DNA from: Hyunsoonleella pacifica | GTDB taxonomy: Bacteria; Bacteroidota; Bacteroidia; Flavobacteriales; Flavobacteriaceae | Assembly: GCF_004310335.1 (NCBI RefSeq) | Contig: NZ_SIRS01000004.1 | Location: 289,856 to 353,855, forward strand | DNA: 64,000 nt | Reading direction: 5' to 3' | In this document: one piece after another, positions 11,773-21,628 of the stretch | How positions within the stretch are numbered: position 1 is the stretch's first letter | Layout: each line of letters starts with the position of its first letter | Made by a program: the position numbers and the translations under genes | Notes under the pieces: model-generated | Database searches by the model: none | What the model saw: the letters and a program-made list of their open reading frames with translations, nothing else | Told to the model about the DNA's origin: nothing

Positions 11773-11811
11773 AACGCATTAAAATTGTAAACTTTATAAT
11801 TTTAATGCGTT
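11773..11811. promoter_or_regulatory. Perfect 14-bp inverted repeat between ftsA and ftsZ
   Basis: Arms AACGCATTAAAATT (11773-11786) and AATTTTAATGCGTT (11798-11811) pair without mismatch around an 11-nt loop. It begins 4 nt after the ftsA stop. No T run follows on the minus strand, so it is not a standard terminator; an mRNA-stability hairpin, attenuator or operator is possible. Confidence 0.7.
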
Positions 11812-11815
11812 ATCC

Positions 11816-13135
11816 CTACTCCGCGTTATCTAAAAAATCTTTAACACGTTCGGTTAATTTATCTAAGAACGATTTGCGTTCTCTAACAGGTTTTTCAATT
11901 TGCTCTTCTTCAATATTTTCATCTTTAATTTGTTCCTCATAGTGCTCTTGCTCTTGCTGCTCAACTTTTTTACGTTCTTTTCGTTTTAATCCGTCCAGCA
12001 CCAATCCAACGGCAGTAGCATAAAGCGGACTTGTAACATCTGCATCACTATCTCCTGCTAAATGCTCATTAGGATATCCAATTCTAGTATCCATTCCTGT
12101 AATATATTCTACCAATTGCTTTAAATGCTTTAACTGGCTACCTCCACCTGTTAAAACAATCCCAGCAATTAATTTCTTCTTTTGTTCTTCGTGCCCGTAA
12201 TTTTTAATTTCTGCAAATACTTGCTCTATAATTTCAACTACACGTGCATGAATTATTCTTGATAGGTTTTTAAGCGTAATTTCTTTTGGTTCTCTGCCGC
12301 GTAACCCAGGAATAGATACAATCTCATTATCCTTATTCTCACCAGGCCATGCAGAACCAAATTTTATTTTTAATAACTCTGCTTGTTTTTCAATAATGGA
12401 ACATCCTTCTTTAATATCTTCAGTAATAACATTCCCTCCAAATGGAATTACTGCTGTATGACGAATGATACCATCTCTAAAAATAGCTAAGTCTGTTGTT
12501 CCTCCACCTATATCAATCAATGCAACTCCTGCTTCTTTTTCTTCTTGACTCAATACTGCATTTGCTGACGCTAAAGGTTCTAGAGTAATACCTTCAAGGT
12601 TTAACCCTGAGCTTTGCACACATCTCCCTATATTTCTGATTGATGATACCTGACCTACAACTACATGAAAGTTGGCTTCTAATCTACCGCCATACATCCC
12701 AATAGGTTCTTTTATTTCGGCTTGTCCGTCAACTTTATATTCTTGAGGTAACACATGGATAATTTCTTCGCCAGGAAGCATTACTAATTTATGCACTTGA
12801 TTGATTAATCTATCGATATCTTCCTCATCAATTACAGTTTCAGAATTGGGTCTGGTAATGTAATCACTGTGTTGCAAACTACGTATGTGTTGTCCTGCAA
12901 TACCTACAGTTACTTCCTCAATCTTCAATTCTGCAGTAGCTTCAGATTCTTGAACTGCTTGCTGTATAGACTGAATAGTTTGCGTAATATTATTTACTAC
13001 TCCACGGTGCACTCCTAAACTTTTAGATTTACCAATACCTAAAATCTCTAGTTTGCCGTATTCATTCTTACGACCAATCATTGCCACAATTTTTGTGGTT
13101 CCTATATCTAAACCTACTGATAAATTATGTTCCAT
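11816..13135 (-). CDS. ftsA: Cell division protein FtsA
   Basis: Actin-like ATPase that ties FtsZ to the membrane. The ATPase motifs are DIGTTK near residue 10, DIGGGTTDLA near 207 and LTGGGSQLKHL near 330. The C-terminus after a Glu-rich linker is KSFLDKLTERVKDFLDN, an amphipathic helix of the type that inserts into the membrane. The length of 439 is close to the family norm. It starts 3 nt after ftsQ, in the same operon. Confidence 0.97.
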   Translation of the reverse strand: MEHNLSVGLDIGTTKIVAMIGRKNEYGKLEILGIGKSKSLGVHRGVVNNITQTIQSIQQAVQESEATAELKIEEVTVGIAGQHIRSLQHSDYITRPNSETVIDEEDIDRLINQVHKLVMLPGEEIIHVLPQEYKVDGQAEIKEPIGMYGGRLEANFHVVVGQVSSIRNIGRCVQSSGLNLEGITLEPLASANAVLSQEEKEAGVALIDIGGGTTDLAIFRDGIIRHTAVIPFGGNVITEDIKEGCSIIEKQAELLKIKFGSAWPGENKDNEIVSIPGLRGREPKEITLKNLSRIIHARVVEIIEQVFAEIKNYGHEEQKKKLIAGIVLTGGGSQLKHLKQLVEYITGMDTRIGYPNEHLAGDSDADVTSPLYATAVGLVLDGLKRKERKKVEQQEQEHYEEQIKDENIEEEQIEKPVRERKSFLDKLTERVKDFLDNAE

Positions 13136-13138
13136 ATC

Positions 13139-13858
13139 TTACGTTTTGGTACACACCACTTGACTATCAAATTGCAAATTAACTTTACTATACTTATTAA
13201 GCGTTTTCTCTTTTAAACTCTTTTTGTAAAACGCTTTTAAGTTATTTATCTTCTTATCTAAAAAATCTAGCCTCCCTAGATTCACGGTAAACTTGCATTG
13301 TCTCAATTTAAGAGCGATGTTACCATTTACATTTTGATGAATCTCTACTACATGTCGTTTTAAAAAGTCGTCCGTTTCTACTTTTCGAGCTATTTTAAAA
13401 ACGTTTTTTAAATTATTTTTCTCTACATAACCAGTAACTAATGGCACTCTTGCAGTGAAATTAGATGACAAAGGCATATACTTACCTTCATCGTCTATGT
13501 AATATGACGCGTTTGTGCTTACTCTTGCAACAGGTCGTTTTTGTTTAATTTCAGCGTTAAGTATTCCATTTACAGCAACATATACTTCAGCTGATTTTAT
13601 CATGGGATTAGAATTCAGGGCCTGTTCTAATGTATTCAAATCTAAAGTTTCTTTAGGCACATTTTTAATGTGCTCCTGATTTTGTATTAACAATTTACTA
13701 ACAGTTTCTTGGGTAATAAAAAGGCTATTTTCTCCTGAAAAAGAAATGTTAGTTTTTGATATTTCTCTTACACCATTTTTTACTGAAGCAAAAGCATAAA
13801 GAAGCCCTACCATAACAAATAGCACAAACATTTTTATGTAATTCAAATTAACTCGCAA
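13139..13858 (-). CDS. ftsQ: Cell division protein FtsQ (POTRA domain)
   Basis: Bitopic protein: short N-terminus, one membrane segment at about residues 9-26, then a periplasmic POTRA-like domain (ISFSGENSLFITQE...) and a FtsQ-type beta domain. 239 residues. The frame opens with TTG at 13858, overlapping murC by 11 nt; the first ATG is at 13831 and would start directly at the membrane segment, so TTG is preferred but not certain. Sequence conservation is low, and the call rests on architecture and on its place between murC and ftsA. Confidence 0.88.
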   Translation of the reverse strand: MRVNLNYIKMFVLFVMVGLLYAFASVKNGVREISKTNISFSGENSLFITQETVSKLLIQNQEHIKNVPKETLDLNTLEQALNSNPMIKSAEVYVAVNGILNAEIKQKRPVARVSTNASYYIDDEGKYMPLSSNFTARVPLVTGYVEKNNLKNVFKIARKVETDDFLKRHVVEIHQNVNGNIALKLRQCKFTVNLGRLDFLDKKINNLKAFYKKSLKEKTLNKYSKVNLQFDSQVVCTKT

Positions 13859-15200
13859 CGCTCAATTCTTTTTTTATATGTTTTACTTCTTCTCCAATAT
13901 CTCCAGCTCCAATAGTTAAAATTATTTGAGCTGAACTTTTATGAATTTCTGAAACTAAATTTGTTTTATCTGTTAGCCTTTTATTAGAGTTTTCAATTTT
14001 ATCTAATAACCAATTAGAATCTACCCCTTCTATAGGCAATTCCCTTGCTGGATAAATATCTAAAAGCAAAATTTCATCAAACTGAGATAAACTTTTTGCA
14101 AATTCATCAATAAAATCTCTCGTTCTCGTAAATAGGTGCGGTTGAAATATTGCTAACACCTTCTTATCCGGATACATTTCTCGCACTGCTCCATGTACTG
14201 CATTAATTTCCTCAGGGTGATGCGCATAATCATCTATAAACACCAAATTATCTGTTTTAATTTGATATGTAAACCTACGCTTCACACCTTTGTAAGTAGA
14301 AAGCGCATCGGCAAGCTGCTGGTGAGAGACGCCATATTCAGCAGCCATTGCCATTGCTATTAATGCGTTTGATAAATTGTGTCTTCCGGGAAGATTAAAT
14401 CTCAATCCCTTAACGATAATTTCAGGAGTTTTCATATCAAAAATATAAACCCCATTTTCTATTTTTATGTTTTGAATTGAATAATCTGCATCGTCTTCAA
14501 TCCCATATGTTATACCTTCAATAGGCAAGCCATTTTTCACAAATAACTTCCCATTTGGCTTTATTTTTTTTGAAAAATCTTCAAAAGATGCTGTAAGTTT
14601 TGACGCATCTCCGTAGATATCTAAGTGATCAGCATCCATAGATGTAATACAAGCCAAATTTGGAGACAATGTTAAAAATGATCTATCAAACTCATCTGCT
14701 TCCACCACAGACACTTCACTTCCATTCAAAATTAAATTAGAATTATAGTTCTCACTTATTCCTCCTAAAAATGCTGTTAATTTCACATCACTTTGATATA
14801 ATAAATGCCCTAATATGCTAGTAGTTGTAGTTTTCCCATGCGTTCCTGCTACAGCTAAACAAAATGTATTTTCTGTTATTAACCCTAGAACCTGAGAACG
14901 CTTCATAACTTGATATCCTTTGGACAAGAAAAAGTTTAGCTCTTCATGATTTTTCGGAATAGCCGGCGTATAAACAACCAAAGTACTTTCATGGTGGTTA
15001 AATGGCGCTTCAATAAGACTTACAGTATCTTCAAAATGAATTGAAATACCTAGTTGCTCTAAATCCTCTGTAATCTCAGTTGGGGTTTTATCATATCCAG
15101 AAACATGCTTACCTATGGATTTGAAGTATCTCGCCAAAGCACTCATACCTATACCTCCAATACCTATAAAATAAATGTTATGTAACTTATTTAAATCCAT
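13848..15200 (-). CDS. murC: UDP-N-acetylmuramate--L-alanine ligase
   Basis: Cytoplasmic Mur ligase that adds the first amino acid of the peptidoglycan stem. N-terminal GIGGIGMSALARYF (residues about 13-26) binds the UDP-sugar; the ATP P-loop GTHGKTTTTS lies near residue 119; later motifs include the DDYAHHP segment near 317. 450 residues, normal length. It overlaps murG by 1 nt and ftsQ by 11 nt, indicating tight coupling in the dcw operon. Confidence 0.97.
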   Translation of the reverse strand: MDLNKLHNIYFIGIGGIGMSALARYFKSIGKHVSGYDKTPTEITEDLEQLGISIHFEDTVSLIEAPFNHHESTLVVYTPAIPKNHEELNFFLSKGYQVMKRSQVLGLITENTFCLAVAGTHGKTTTTSILGHLLYQSDVKLTAFLGGISENYNSNLILNGSEVSVVEADEFDRSFLTLSPNLACITSMDADHLDIYGDASKLTASFEDFSKKIKPNGKLFVKNGLPIEGITYGIEDDADYSIQNIKIENGVYIFDMKTPEIIVKGLRFNLPGRHNLSNALIAMAMAAEYGVSHQQLADALSTYKGVKRRFTYQIKTDNLVFIDDYAHHPEEINAVHGAVREMYPDKKVLAIFQPHLFTRTRDFIDEFAKSLSQFDEILLLDIYPARELPIEGVDSNWLLDKIENSNKRLTDKTNLVSEIHKSSAQIILTIGAGDIGEEVKHIKKELSVAS

Positions 15201-16300
15201 TATTTGAGTAATAATTCTATCTCATCAACAATATCTTTAGTTGCATTTACTAAAGCCAACTTCTTAATATTTCCGCCTAGTTCATTCTGTTTTTCTTGAG
15301 AGGCAATTAATTGTGAAAACTTGTTTTCAAAATCCGCATCCAAATCTTCTTCTTTTATCATTATTGCAGCGTCTTGATTAACAATTGCCATCGCATTTTT
15401 GGTTTGATGATCCTCTGCTACATTTGGAGATGGAATAAAAATTACGGGTTTACCAACTATACATAATTCTGAAACCGAACTCGCTCCTGCTCTAGAAATA
15501 ATAATATCTGCAGATGCATAAGCCATATCCATTTCATTCAAAAATTGATATACTTGAACGTCTTTAGAATTACCATACAATTTGTATTGTTGATAATACA
15601 ACTTACCACATTGCCAAATAATCTCTACATTTTGAGTGCTTAAAAAATCAAGTTCCTGCTCAATCAATTGATTAATACGCCTAGACCCTAAACTACCTCC
15701 TAAAACTAACAATGTATATTTACCGTGTTTTAGGTTAAAATGATTTTTTGCTTCAACGGTTTTCCCTTCTATATTTAATAAATCTTGTCGAACAGGATTT
15801 CCTGTAACCTTAATCTTCTCCTTAGGAAAGAATCGCTCTAAACCTTTATAAGCAACACAAATTTTACGAGCTTTTTTTGATAGAATTTTATTGGTAATGC
15901 CAGGATATGAATTTTGTTCTTGTATTAATGTTGGAATATTATTAGAAACCGCCACTTGCAATAATGGACCACTGGCAAAACCCCCTGTCCCAATAGCTAC
16001 ATCAGGTTTAAACGATTTTATAATTTTACGTGCCTTCCAAAGACTACTTAACACTTTAAATGGAAACATCAAATTTTTTAATGTCAACCTTCTTTGTATC
16101 CCCGAAATCCACAACCCTTTGATGTCGTAACCTGCTCTTGGCACTTTTTCCATCTCCATCCTATCTTTTGCTCCAACAAAAAGAAATTCAGATTCAGGAT
16201 ATCTTGATTTCAAGTCATTAGCTATGGCAATAGCTGGATAAATATGACCACCTGTACCACCGCCAGATAAAATGATTCTGTATTTTTTATTATTTGCCAT
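15200..16300 (-). CDS. murG: Undecaprenyldiphospho-muramoylpentapeptide N-acetylglucosaminyltransferase
   Basis: Membrane-associated GT-B glycosyltransferase that adds GlcNAc to lipid I to make lipid II. N-terminal [15 protein letters not shown] (residues about 13-27) and the C-domain [11 protein letters not shown] nucleotide-sugar motif near 270 are both present. 366 residues, standard length. Starts at ATG 6 nt after ftsW. Confidence 0.97.
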   Translation of the reverse strand: MANNKKYRIILSGGGTGGHIYPAIAIANDLKSRYPESEFLFVGAKDRMEMEKVPRAGYDIKGLWISGIQRRLTLKNLMFPFKVLSSLWKARKIIKSFKPDVAIGTGGFASGPLLQVAVSNNIPTLIQEQNSYPGITNKILSKKARKICVAYKGLERFFPKEKIKVTGNPVRQDLLNIEGKTVEAKNHFNLKHGKYTLLVLGGSLGSRRINQLIEQELDFLSTQNVEIIWQCGKLYYQQYKLYGNSKDVQVYQFLNEMDMAYASADIIISRAGASSVSELCIVGKPVIFIPSPNVAEDHQTKNAMAIVNQDAAIMIKEEDLDADFENKFSQLIASQEKQNELGGNIKKLALVNATKDIVDEIELLLK

Positions 16301-16306
16301 TAATCA

Positions 16307-17494
16307 CTAAATCGTTTCCGATAAAATCTCTAAAGGATTATCATTATTTATTGCTTGTTCTTTAACTTCTTCTCGCCTTGCACTTACACTTAATATAATA
16401 CCAATAGCGAGACAGGTCATCCAAATAGATGTTCCTCCACTACTAATAAGCGGCAATGTTTGCCCTGTTACAGGAAATAATTCTACTGCTACAGCCATAT
16501 TTATTAGTGCCTGAAAAATTATAGGTAAGCCAACTCCTAAAACCAGTAATTTTCCAAAAACAGTATCTGCTTTTTGCGCCACTATAACCACTCTAAAAAG
16601 CAACCACAAATACAATAACATAATAAGAAATCCTCCTATTAATCCATACTCTTCAATAATTATTGCAAAAATGAAATCTGAAGAAATTTGAGGCAAAAAG
16701 TTTTTTTGAATACTTTTTCCCGGACCAACACCATATATTTCCCCAGATGCTATTGCTATTTTTGCTTTCTCTATTTGATAGTCTGCTTCTGTATCTTCTC
16801 CATTCCAATAGTTTGCTATTCTATTTTCCCAAGTATTAACTTTTACCTTCAAAGGACCTTCTGTCATTCTTGCCACTAAAACAAAAAGCGTTAAAGCTAT
16901 TAATCCTGAACCTAAAATCACAGCCAAATACTTAACAGGATATCCTCCCATAAACACTAGAATTAACACCATTGTAAAAATTATGGCAGCTGTAGAAAAA
17001 TTTGAGGGCAGTATAAGTGCTAATACCAAAAAGACAGGAATCCACAAAGGCAAAATAGAGGTATTCAACTTTATATCTTTATCCTTCATTTTAGATAAAT
17101 ATCTTGCCACATACACCATCAAAACTACTGCGGCAAATGCTGATGTTTGAAATGACACTCCACCAATTTTAATCCATCTACTAGCACTAGCTCCCCCAAC
17201 TGTTGTACCCTGTAACATCGTAATTGTCAGCAACACAAAAACAATAGGAATCATTACTAAAGACAAACCTTTAAAATAACGATAAGGAATCTTATGAGTT
17301 CCATACATAATTAAAAAGCCAGTAAGCAAGAACACAAAATGTTTCACAAAAAAAACAAACGTGTTTGTACCTTCGCCTTTATAGGCCAAATTACTCGCAG
17401 CACTGTAAACCGGCAAAAACGATAGAATAGCCAATAGTGCCACTATTGCCCAAATTAACCGATCTCCTTTTATATTTTTAAAAATTTGCTGCAC
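16307..17494 (-). CDS. ftsW: Peptidoglycan polymerase FtsW (SEDS family)
   Basis: Multi-pass SEDS glycosyltransferase of the division machinery. About ten hydrophobic segments are visible; the conserved extracellular and C-terminal motifs IASGEIYGVGPGKS, DFIFAIIIEE and LPLISSGGTS are present. 395 residues. The start codon is GTG at 17494. It lies 8 nt after murD. Confidence 0.95.
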   Translation of the reverse strand: MQQIFKNIKGDRLIWAIVALLAILSFLPVYSAASNLAYKGEGTNTFVFFVKHFVFLLTGFLIMYGTHKIPYRYFKGLSLVMIPIVFVLLTITMLQGTTVGGASASRWIKIGGVSFQTSAFAAVVLMVYVARYLSKMKDKDIKLNTSILPLWIPVFLVLALILPSNFSTAAIIFTMVLILVFMGGYPVKYLAVILGSGLIALTLFVLVARMTEGPLKVKVNTWENRIANYWNGEDTEADYQIEKAKIAIASGEIYGVGPGKSIQKNFLPQISSDFIFAIIIEEYGLIGGFLIMLLYLWLLFRVVIVAQKADTVFGKLLVLGVGLPIIFQALINMAVAVELFPVTGQTLPLISSGGTSIWMTCLAIGIILSVSARREEVKEQAINNDNPLEILSETI

Positions 17495-17502
17495 AATAAC
17501 TT

Positions 17503-18891
17503 TTATAAATTCCTTACTGAATTTTTGAATTGACGCCCTCTATCTTCATAATTTTCAAACAAATCAAAACTTGCGCATGCAGGAGATAAAAGTACATTGT
17601 CTCCAGATTCAGCAATCTTGTATGCGATTTTAACTGCCTCACTCATAAATTGAGTTTCAACAATAACATCAACCATATTTCCAAACGTATCCATTAGTTT
17701 TTCATTATCAACTCCTAAACAAATAATTGCTTTTACCTTTTCGTTTACAAATGGAAATAATTCACGGTAATCATTACCTTTATCTACTCCTCCAACAATC
17801 CATACTGTAGGCGCATCCATACTTTCCAAAGCAAAATATGTAGCATTTACATTGGTTGCTTTAGAATCGTTGATATATTGTACTCTATTTATTTTAAGCA
17901 CTTGCTCTAGCCTATGCTCTACACCTTGAAAGTTCTCTAAACTTTCACGTATAGTTTGTTTCCTAATTTTTAACAAATGCGCCACGGTGGAGGCTGCCAT
18001 GGCATTTTTAATATTGTGTTTCCCCTCTAAAGTTAAGTTGTTTGTTGGCATAAGTATTTGGTTATTATCTATCGTTATTATTAGTTTATCGTTTTTAAAA
18101 TATGCACCATTTTCAATTTTCCTCTCCAATGAAAATGGCAATAATGTAGATTGAAGCGGATTAGCCTTTAAATAATTTACTATTACTTCATCATCAGCAT
18201 CATAGATCAAGTAATCATCTTTGGTTTGATTCATAGCTATTTTAAATTTTGCTTTCACATAATTCTCAAACTCGTAATCATACCTATCTAAATGGTCTGG
18301 TGTAATGTTAGTTATAACAGCAATTTTTGGTTTAAAATCAACTACATCATCTAATTGAAAACTACTTATCTCTAACACATAGTTTTCAAATTTTTTTTCT
18401 AACAATTGCTTTGCAAAACTATCTCCTATGTTTCCTGCTAAACCCACATTTAAATCATCTTTTAACAAGTGATGTGTTAGCGTTGCTGTTGTAGTTTTAC
18501 CATTACTTCCTGTAATTCCAACAATACAGGCTGATGTATATTTTGATGCAAACTCAATTTCTGAAACCACCTTCACACCTTTACCTCTTATAGCTTTTAC
18601 TAAAGGCACTTTATCTGGAATCCCAGGACTCTTCATTACCACATCTGCTTTTAGAATTTTAGCTTCTGTATGCTGCTCTTCCTCCCACTCAATCTCATTA
18701 TGTATAAGAACTTCTTTGTATTTTGTTTTTATTTTTCCTTTGTCTGAAACAAAAACGCTAAACCCTTTAGCATTTGCTAAAAGTGCTGTACCAACACCAC
18801 TTTCTCCTCCTCCTAAAACCACTAAGAATCCCTTTCCAAGCCCTCCAACGGAAGAGCTTCGCTTATCCTCATGTAATTTTTCCTCCTTCAT
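17503..18891 (-). CDS. murD: UDP-N-acetylmuramoylalanine--D-glutamate ligase with N-terminal palindromic insert
   Basis: Mur ligase that adds D-Glu. It has the VVLGGGESGVGTA motif, the ATP P-loop GITGSNGKTTTA and the INDSKATN segment. The first ATG is at 18891 (462 residues); the frame also has an upstream TTG at 18915 that I do not favour. Relatives normally begin within a few residues of the LGGGESGVG motif. Here about 20 extra residues ending in RSSSVGGLGKG precede it, and the DNA at 18829-18862 is a palindromic element that explains this peptide. The active-site parts are intact, so the enzyme is probably functional. Confidence 0.94.
   Translation of the reverse strand: MKEEKLHEDKRSSSVGGLGKGFLVVLGGGESGVGTALLANAKGFSVFVSDKGKIKTKYKEVLIHNEIEWEEEQHTEAKILKADVVMKSPGIPDKVPLVKAIRGKGVKVVSEIEFASKYTSACIVGITGSNGKTTTATLTHHLLKDDLNVGLAGNIGDSFAKQLLEKKFENYVLEISSFQLDDVVDFKPKIAVITNITPDHLDRYDYEFENYVKAKFKIAMNQTKDDYLIYDADDEVIVNYLKANPLQSTLLPFSLERKIENGAYFKNDKLIITIDNNQILMPTNNLTLEGKHNIKNAMAASTVAHLLKIRKQTIRESLENFQGVEHRLEQVLKINRVQYINDSKATNVNATYFALESMDAPTVWIVGGVDKGNDYRELFPFVNEKVKAIICLGVDNEKLMDTFGNMVDVIVETQFMSEAVKIAYKIAESGDNVLLSPACASFDLFENYEDRGRQFKNSVRNL
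18829..18862 (-). repeat. Palindromic element inserted in frame at the start of murD
   Basis: On the coding strand GCTCTTCC and GGAGGGC form a hairpin (with G-U pairs) followed by CTTGGAAAGGG. This matches the general form of a dispersed flavobacterial palindrome that often yields peptides like S-x-S-x-GG-x-G-x-G. It encodes RSSSVGGLGKG just ahead of the conserved core of MurD. Confidence 0.55.
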
Positions 18892-18922
18892 TTTATGAGA
18901 TTCCTGCTCTCGCAAGAATTTG

Positions 18923-20164
18923 TTATCTAATTTTCAAGGTTACTATTGAAAGAATAGCTAGTAGAATACCCACAATCCAAAATCGCGTTACAATTTTACT
19001 TTCATGATACCCTAGTTTTTGATAATGATGATGTAATGGCGACATCTTAAAAATGCGTCGTCCTTCTCCATATTTTTTCTTTGTATATTTAAACCAGCTT
19101 ACCTGCATTACCACAGACAAATTTTCTGCTAAAAAAATACCGCACATTAATGGTATCAACCATTCTTTTCTTACTGCAATTGCTATAACAGCTATAATCC
19201 CACCTATAGTTAAACTCCCGGTATCTCCCATAAATACTTGTGCGGGAAAGGTATTATACCATAAAAAACCTATTAAAGCACCCACAAATGCAGCTATATA
19301 AATTGTTATTTCTTCAACACTTGGGATATACATAATGTTTAAATAATCAGAAAAAACAATATTACCAGACACCCATGCAAAAATTCCTAAGGTTAACACT
19401 ATAATGGCCGAGGTTCCTGCTGCTAAACCATCAATACCATCTGTAAGATTTGCGCCATTTGACACTGCAGTAATAATAAAGATGGCTACTAACACAAAAA
19501 TTATCCAAGCATAATCTGCTAAATCCTCACTAATCCACGTTATGAGGTTTGCATAATCAAACTCATTATTTTTCACAAAAGGAATTGTGGTTTTAGTGGA
19601 TTGGTGTTCTTCCCCAAATAGTTTACTTATTGGTAAATTGGGATTTTCTTGTAATAATATTTGTTGCTCTTCTATGGGTAGTTGCTCCTTAATTGTTACA
19701 TCTGGATTAAGATATAATGTTAAACCGACGATAAGTCCTAAACCTATCTGACCCAAAACTTTAAAACGCCCTTTTAAACCTTCTTTATCATTTTTAAATT
19801 TTTTAATATAGTCATCAATAAACCCAATAACTCCCATCCAAAGCGTTGTGATGATAAGCAGAATGATATAAACATTCTCTAATTTTGCTAACAAGAACAC
19901 AGGTATAAGTGTTGCTAGTATAATAATGATACCGCCCATAGTTGGTGTTCCTGCTTTTTCTGCTTGACCAGCCAATCCTAAATCCCTGATGGTTTCTCCC
20001 ATTTGTTTCTTTTGAAGGAAACGAATAATACGTTTTCCGTAAATGGTTGAAATTAACAAAGAGAGAATCATTGCTAGAGCACCTCTAAAGGTTAAGAAAC
20101 CAAAAAGTGAAGCACCAGGAAACTGGAATTCTTTCTCTAAATAATCAAATAGGTAGTACAGCAT
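18923..20164 (-). CDS. mraY: Phospho-N-acetylmuramoyl-pentapeptide transferase
   Basis: Polytopic membrane enzyme that makes lipid I from UDP-MurNAc-pentapeptide and undecaprenyl phosphate. The metal and active-site motifs [12 protein letters not shown] and [12 protein letters not shown] and the C-terminal [12 protein letters not shown] are present. At 413 residues it is about 50 longer than E. coli MraY, owing to a hydrophilic loop at about residues 148-210, common in Bacteroidota. It abuts murE with no gap. Confidence 0.97.
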   Translation of the reverse strand: MLYYLFDYLEKEFQFPGASLFGFLTFRGALAMILSLLISTIYGKRIIRFLQKKQMGETIRDLGLAGQAEKAGTPTMGGIIIILATLIPVFLLAKLENVYIILLIITTLWMGVIGFIDDYIKKFKNDKEGLKGRFKVLGQIGLGLIVGLTLYLNPDVTIKEQLPIEEQQILLQENPNLPISKLFGEEHQSTKTTIPFVKNNEFDYANLITWISEDLADYAWIIFVLVAIFIITAVSNGANLTDGIDGLAAGTSAIIVLTLGIFAWVSGNIVFSDYLNIMYIPSVEEITIYIAAFVGALIGFLWYNTFPAQVFMGDTGSLTIGGIIAVIAIAVRKEWLIPLMCGIFLAENLSVVMQVSWFKYTKKKYGEGRRIFKMSPLHHHYQKLGYHESKIVTRFWIVGILLAILSIVTLKIR

Positions 20165-21628
20165 TTACTTTTGCAACTGTTTTAAAAATTCTTGAACCGT
20201 TTTATAATCATCAAAATCAAATCGTTCCCCATTTATTTCTTGATAGGTTTCATGACCTTTTCCTGCTATTAGAATGATATCTTTAGCCTCAGCCAATTGA
20301 CAAGCTGTTTTAATAGCTTGCTTTCTATCTATTATTGACATTGTTTTTTTAAAATTCTGAGGTTCCACTCCTTTCTCCATATCCTCAATAATTACCTCTG
20401 GAGTTTCGCTTCTTGGATTATCACTTGTAAAAATCACTTTCGTGCTCAACTCTGATGCGATATGCGCCATTTTAGGACGCTTTTTTTTATCTCTATCTCC
20501 CCCACAACCTACAACCGTTATGAGCGATTCGTTTTTTGTACGAATACTATTAATTGTTTCTAATACATTCTTTAAGGCATCTGGTGTATGTGCATAATCT
20601 ACAATTGCAGTTATTTTTTCATCAGATACTAGATATTGAAATCTTCCACTAACGCTTTGTAAATCGCTTATCAACCTTAAAACCTCAACTTTTTCAAGCC
20701 CCAGCAGCTCTGCTGTTGCATAAATTGCTAAAACATTGTAAGCATTAAAATTTCCTATTAAGCGGGTCCACACTTCACTTCCATCAATAGAAAGTAATAA
20801 CCCACTAAACTCATTCTCTAAAATTTGAGACTTATAATCGGCATACCCTTTTAAAGCATAGGTATATTTTTTAGCTTCTGTATTTTGCAACATCACTAAA
20901 CCATTCTTATCATCCGTATTTGATAAGGCGAATGCATGCTTATCTAACCCATCAAAAAATGCTTTTTTTACATCTCTATATTCTGCAAATGTGTTGTGAT
21001 AATCTAAATGGTCATGAGAGAGGTTAGTAAACACCCCACCTTCAAACTTTAAACCTTCTGTTCTACCTTGATGAATACCATGAGAACTTACCTCCATAAA
21101 GCAAAATTCAACTCCTGCCTCATTCATCAACTTTAGATACTTATTAACAGTTAAAGAATCTGGTGTAGTATGAGTTGACTTGTACTCAGTATCATCTACC
21201 ATAATTTTAACTGTAGATAATAACCCTACCTTGTATCCTGCATTTTTAAATAGCTGATACAGCAATGTGGTTACTGTAGTTTTCCCATTAGTTCCTGTTA
21301 CACCAACCAGCTTCAAATTATCAGATGGGGAATCATAATAATTTGAAGCCATAATCGCCAGTGCTTTGTTTGATTTGTAAACTTCTACATAGGTAATACC
21401 ATCAACCAAATTAGTAGGCAAAGCTTCGCATATAATAACTAATGCTCCTTGTTTTATTGCAACATCTATATAATTATGACCATCAACAAGAGTTCCTTTT
21501 ACAGCAACAAACACATCTTTGTTTACTACTTTTCTGGAATCAAATTGAATTGCATTAATAGCTATATTGGTATTACCAACAACAGCATTAATATTCACTT
21601 TATATAATATGTCCTTTAGAATACTCAC
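20165..21628 (-). CDS. murE: UDP-MurNAc-L-Ala-D-Glu--2,6-diaminopimelate ligase
   Basis: Mur ligase adding the third residue. P-loop GVTGTNGKTTVTT is near residue 108 and the DNPRSE motif, typical of enzymes using meso-diaminopimelate, near residue 405. 487 residues. It overlaps ftsI by 4 nt. Confidence 0.96.
   Translation of the reverse strand: MSILKDILYKVNINAVVGNTNIAINAIQFDSRKVVNKDVFVAVKGTLVDGHNYIDVAIKQGALVIICEALPTNLVDGITYVEVYKSNKALAIMASNYYDSPSDNLKLVGVTGTNGKTTVTTLLYQLFKNAGYKVGLLSTVKIMVDDTEYKSTHTTPDSLTVNKYLKLMNEAGVEFCFMEVSSHGIHQGRTEGLKFEGGVFTNLSHDHLDYHNTFAEYRDVKKAFFDGLDKHAFALSNTDDKNGLVMLQNTEAKKYTYALKGYADYKSQILENEFSGLLLSIDGSEVWTRLIGNFNAYNVLAIYATAELLGLEKVEVLRLISDLQSVSGRFQYLVSDEKITAIVDYAHTPDALKNVLETINSIRTKNESLITVVGCGGDRDKKKRPKMAHIASELSTKVIFTSDNPRSETPEVIIEDMEKGVEPQNFKKTMSIIDRKQAIKTACQLAEAKDIILIAGKGHETYQEINGERFDFDDYKTVQEFLKQLQK

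Noticed and set aside
18891-18915. Upstream TTG start for MurD
   Set aside because: It only lengthens an already abnormal N-terminus; the ATG at 18891 is sufficient.
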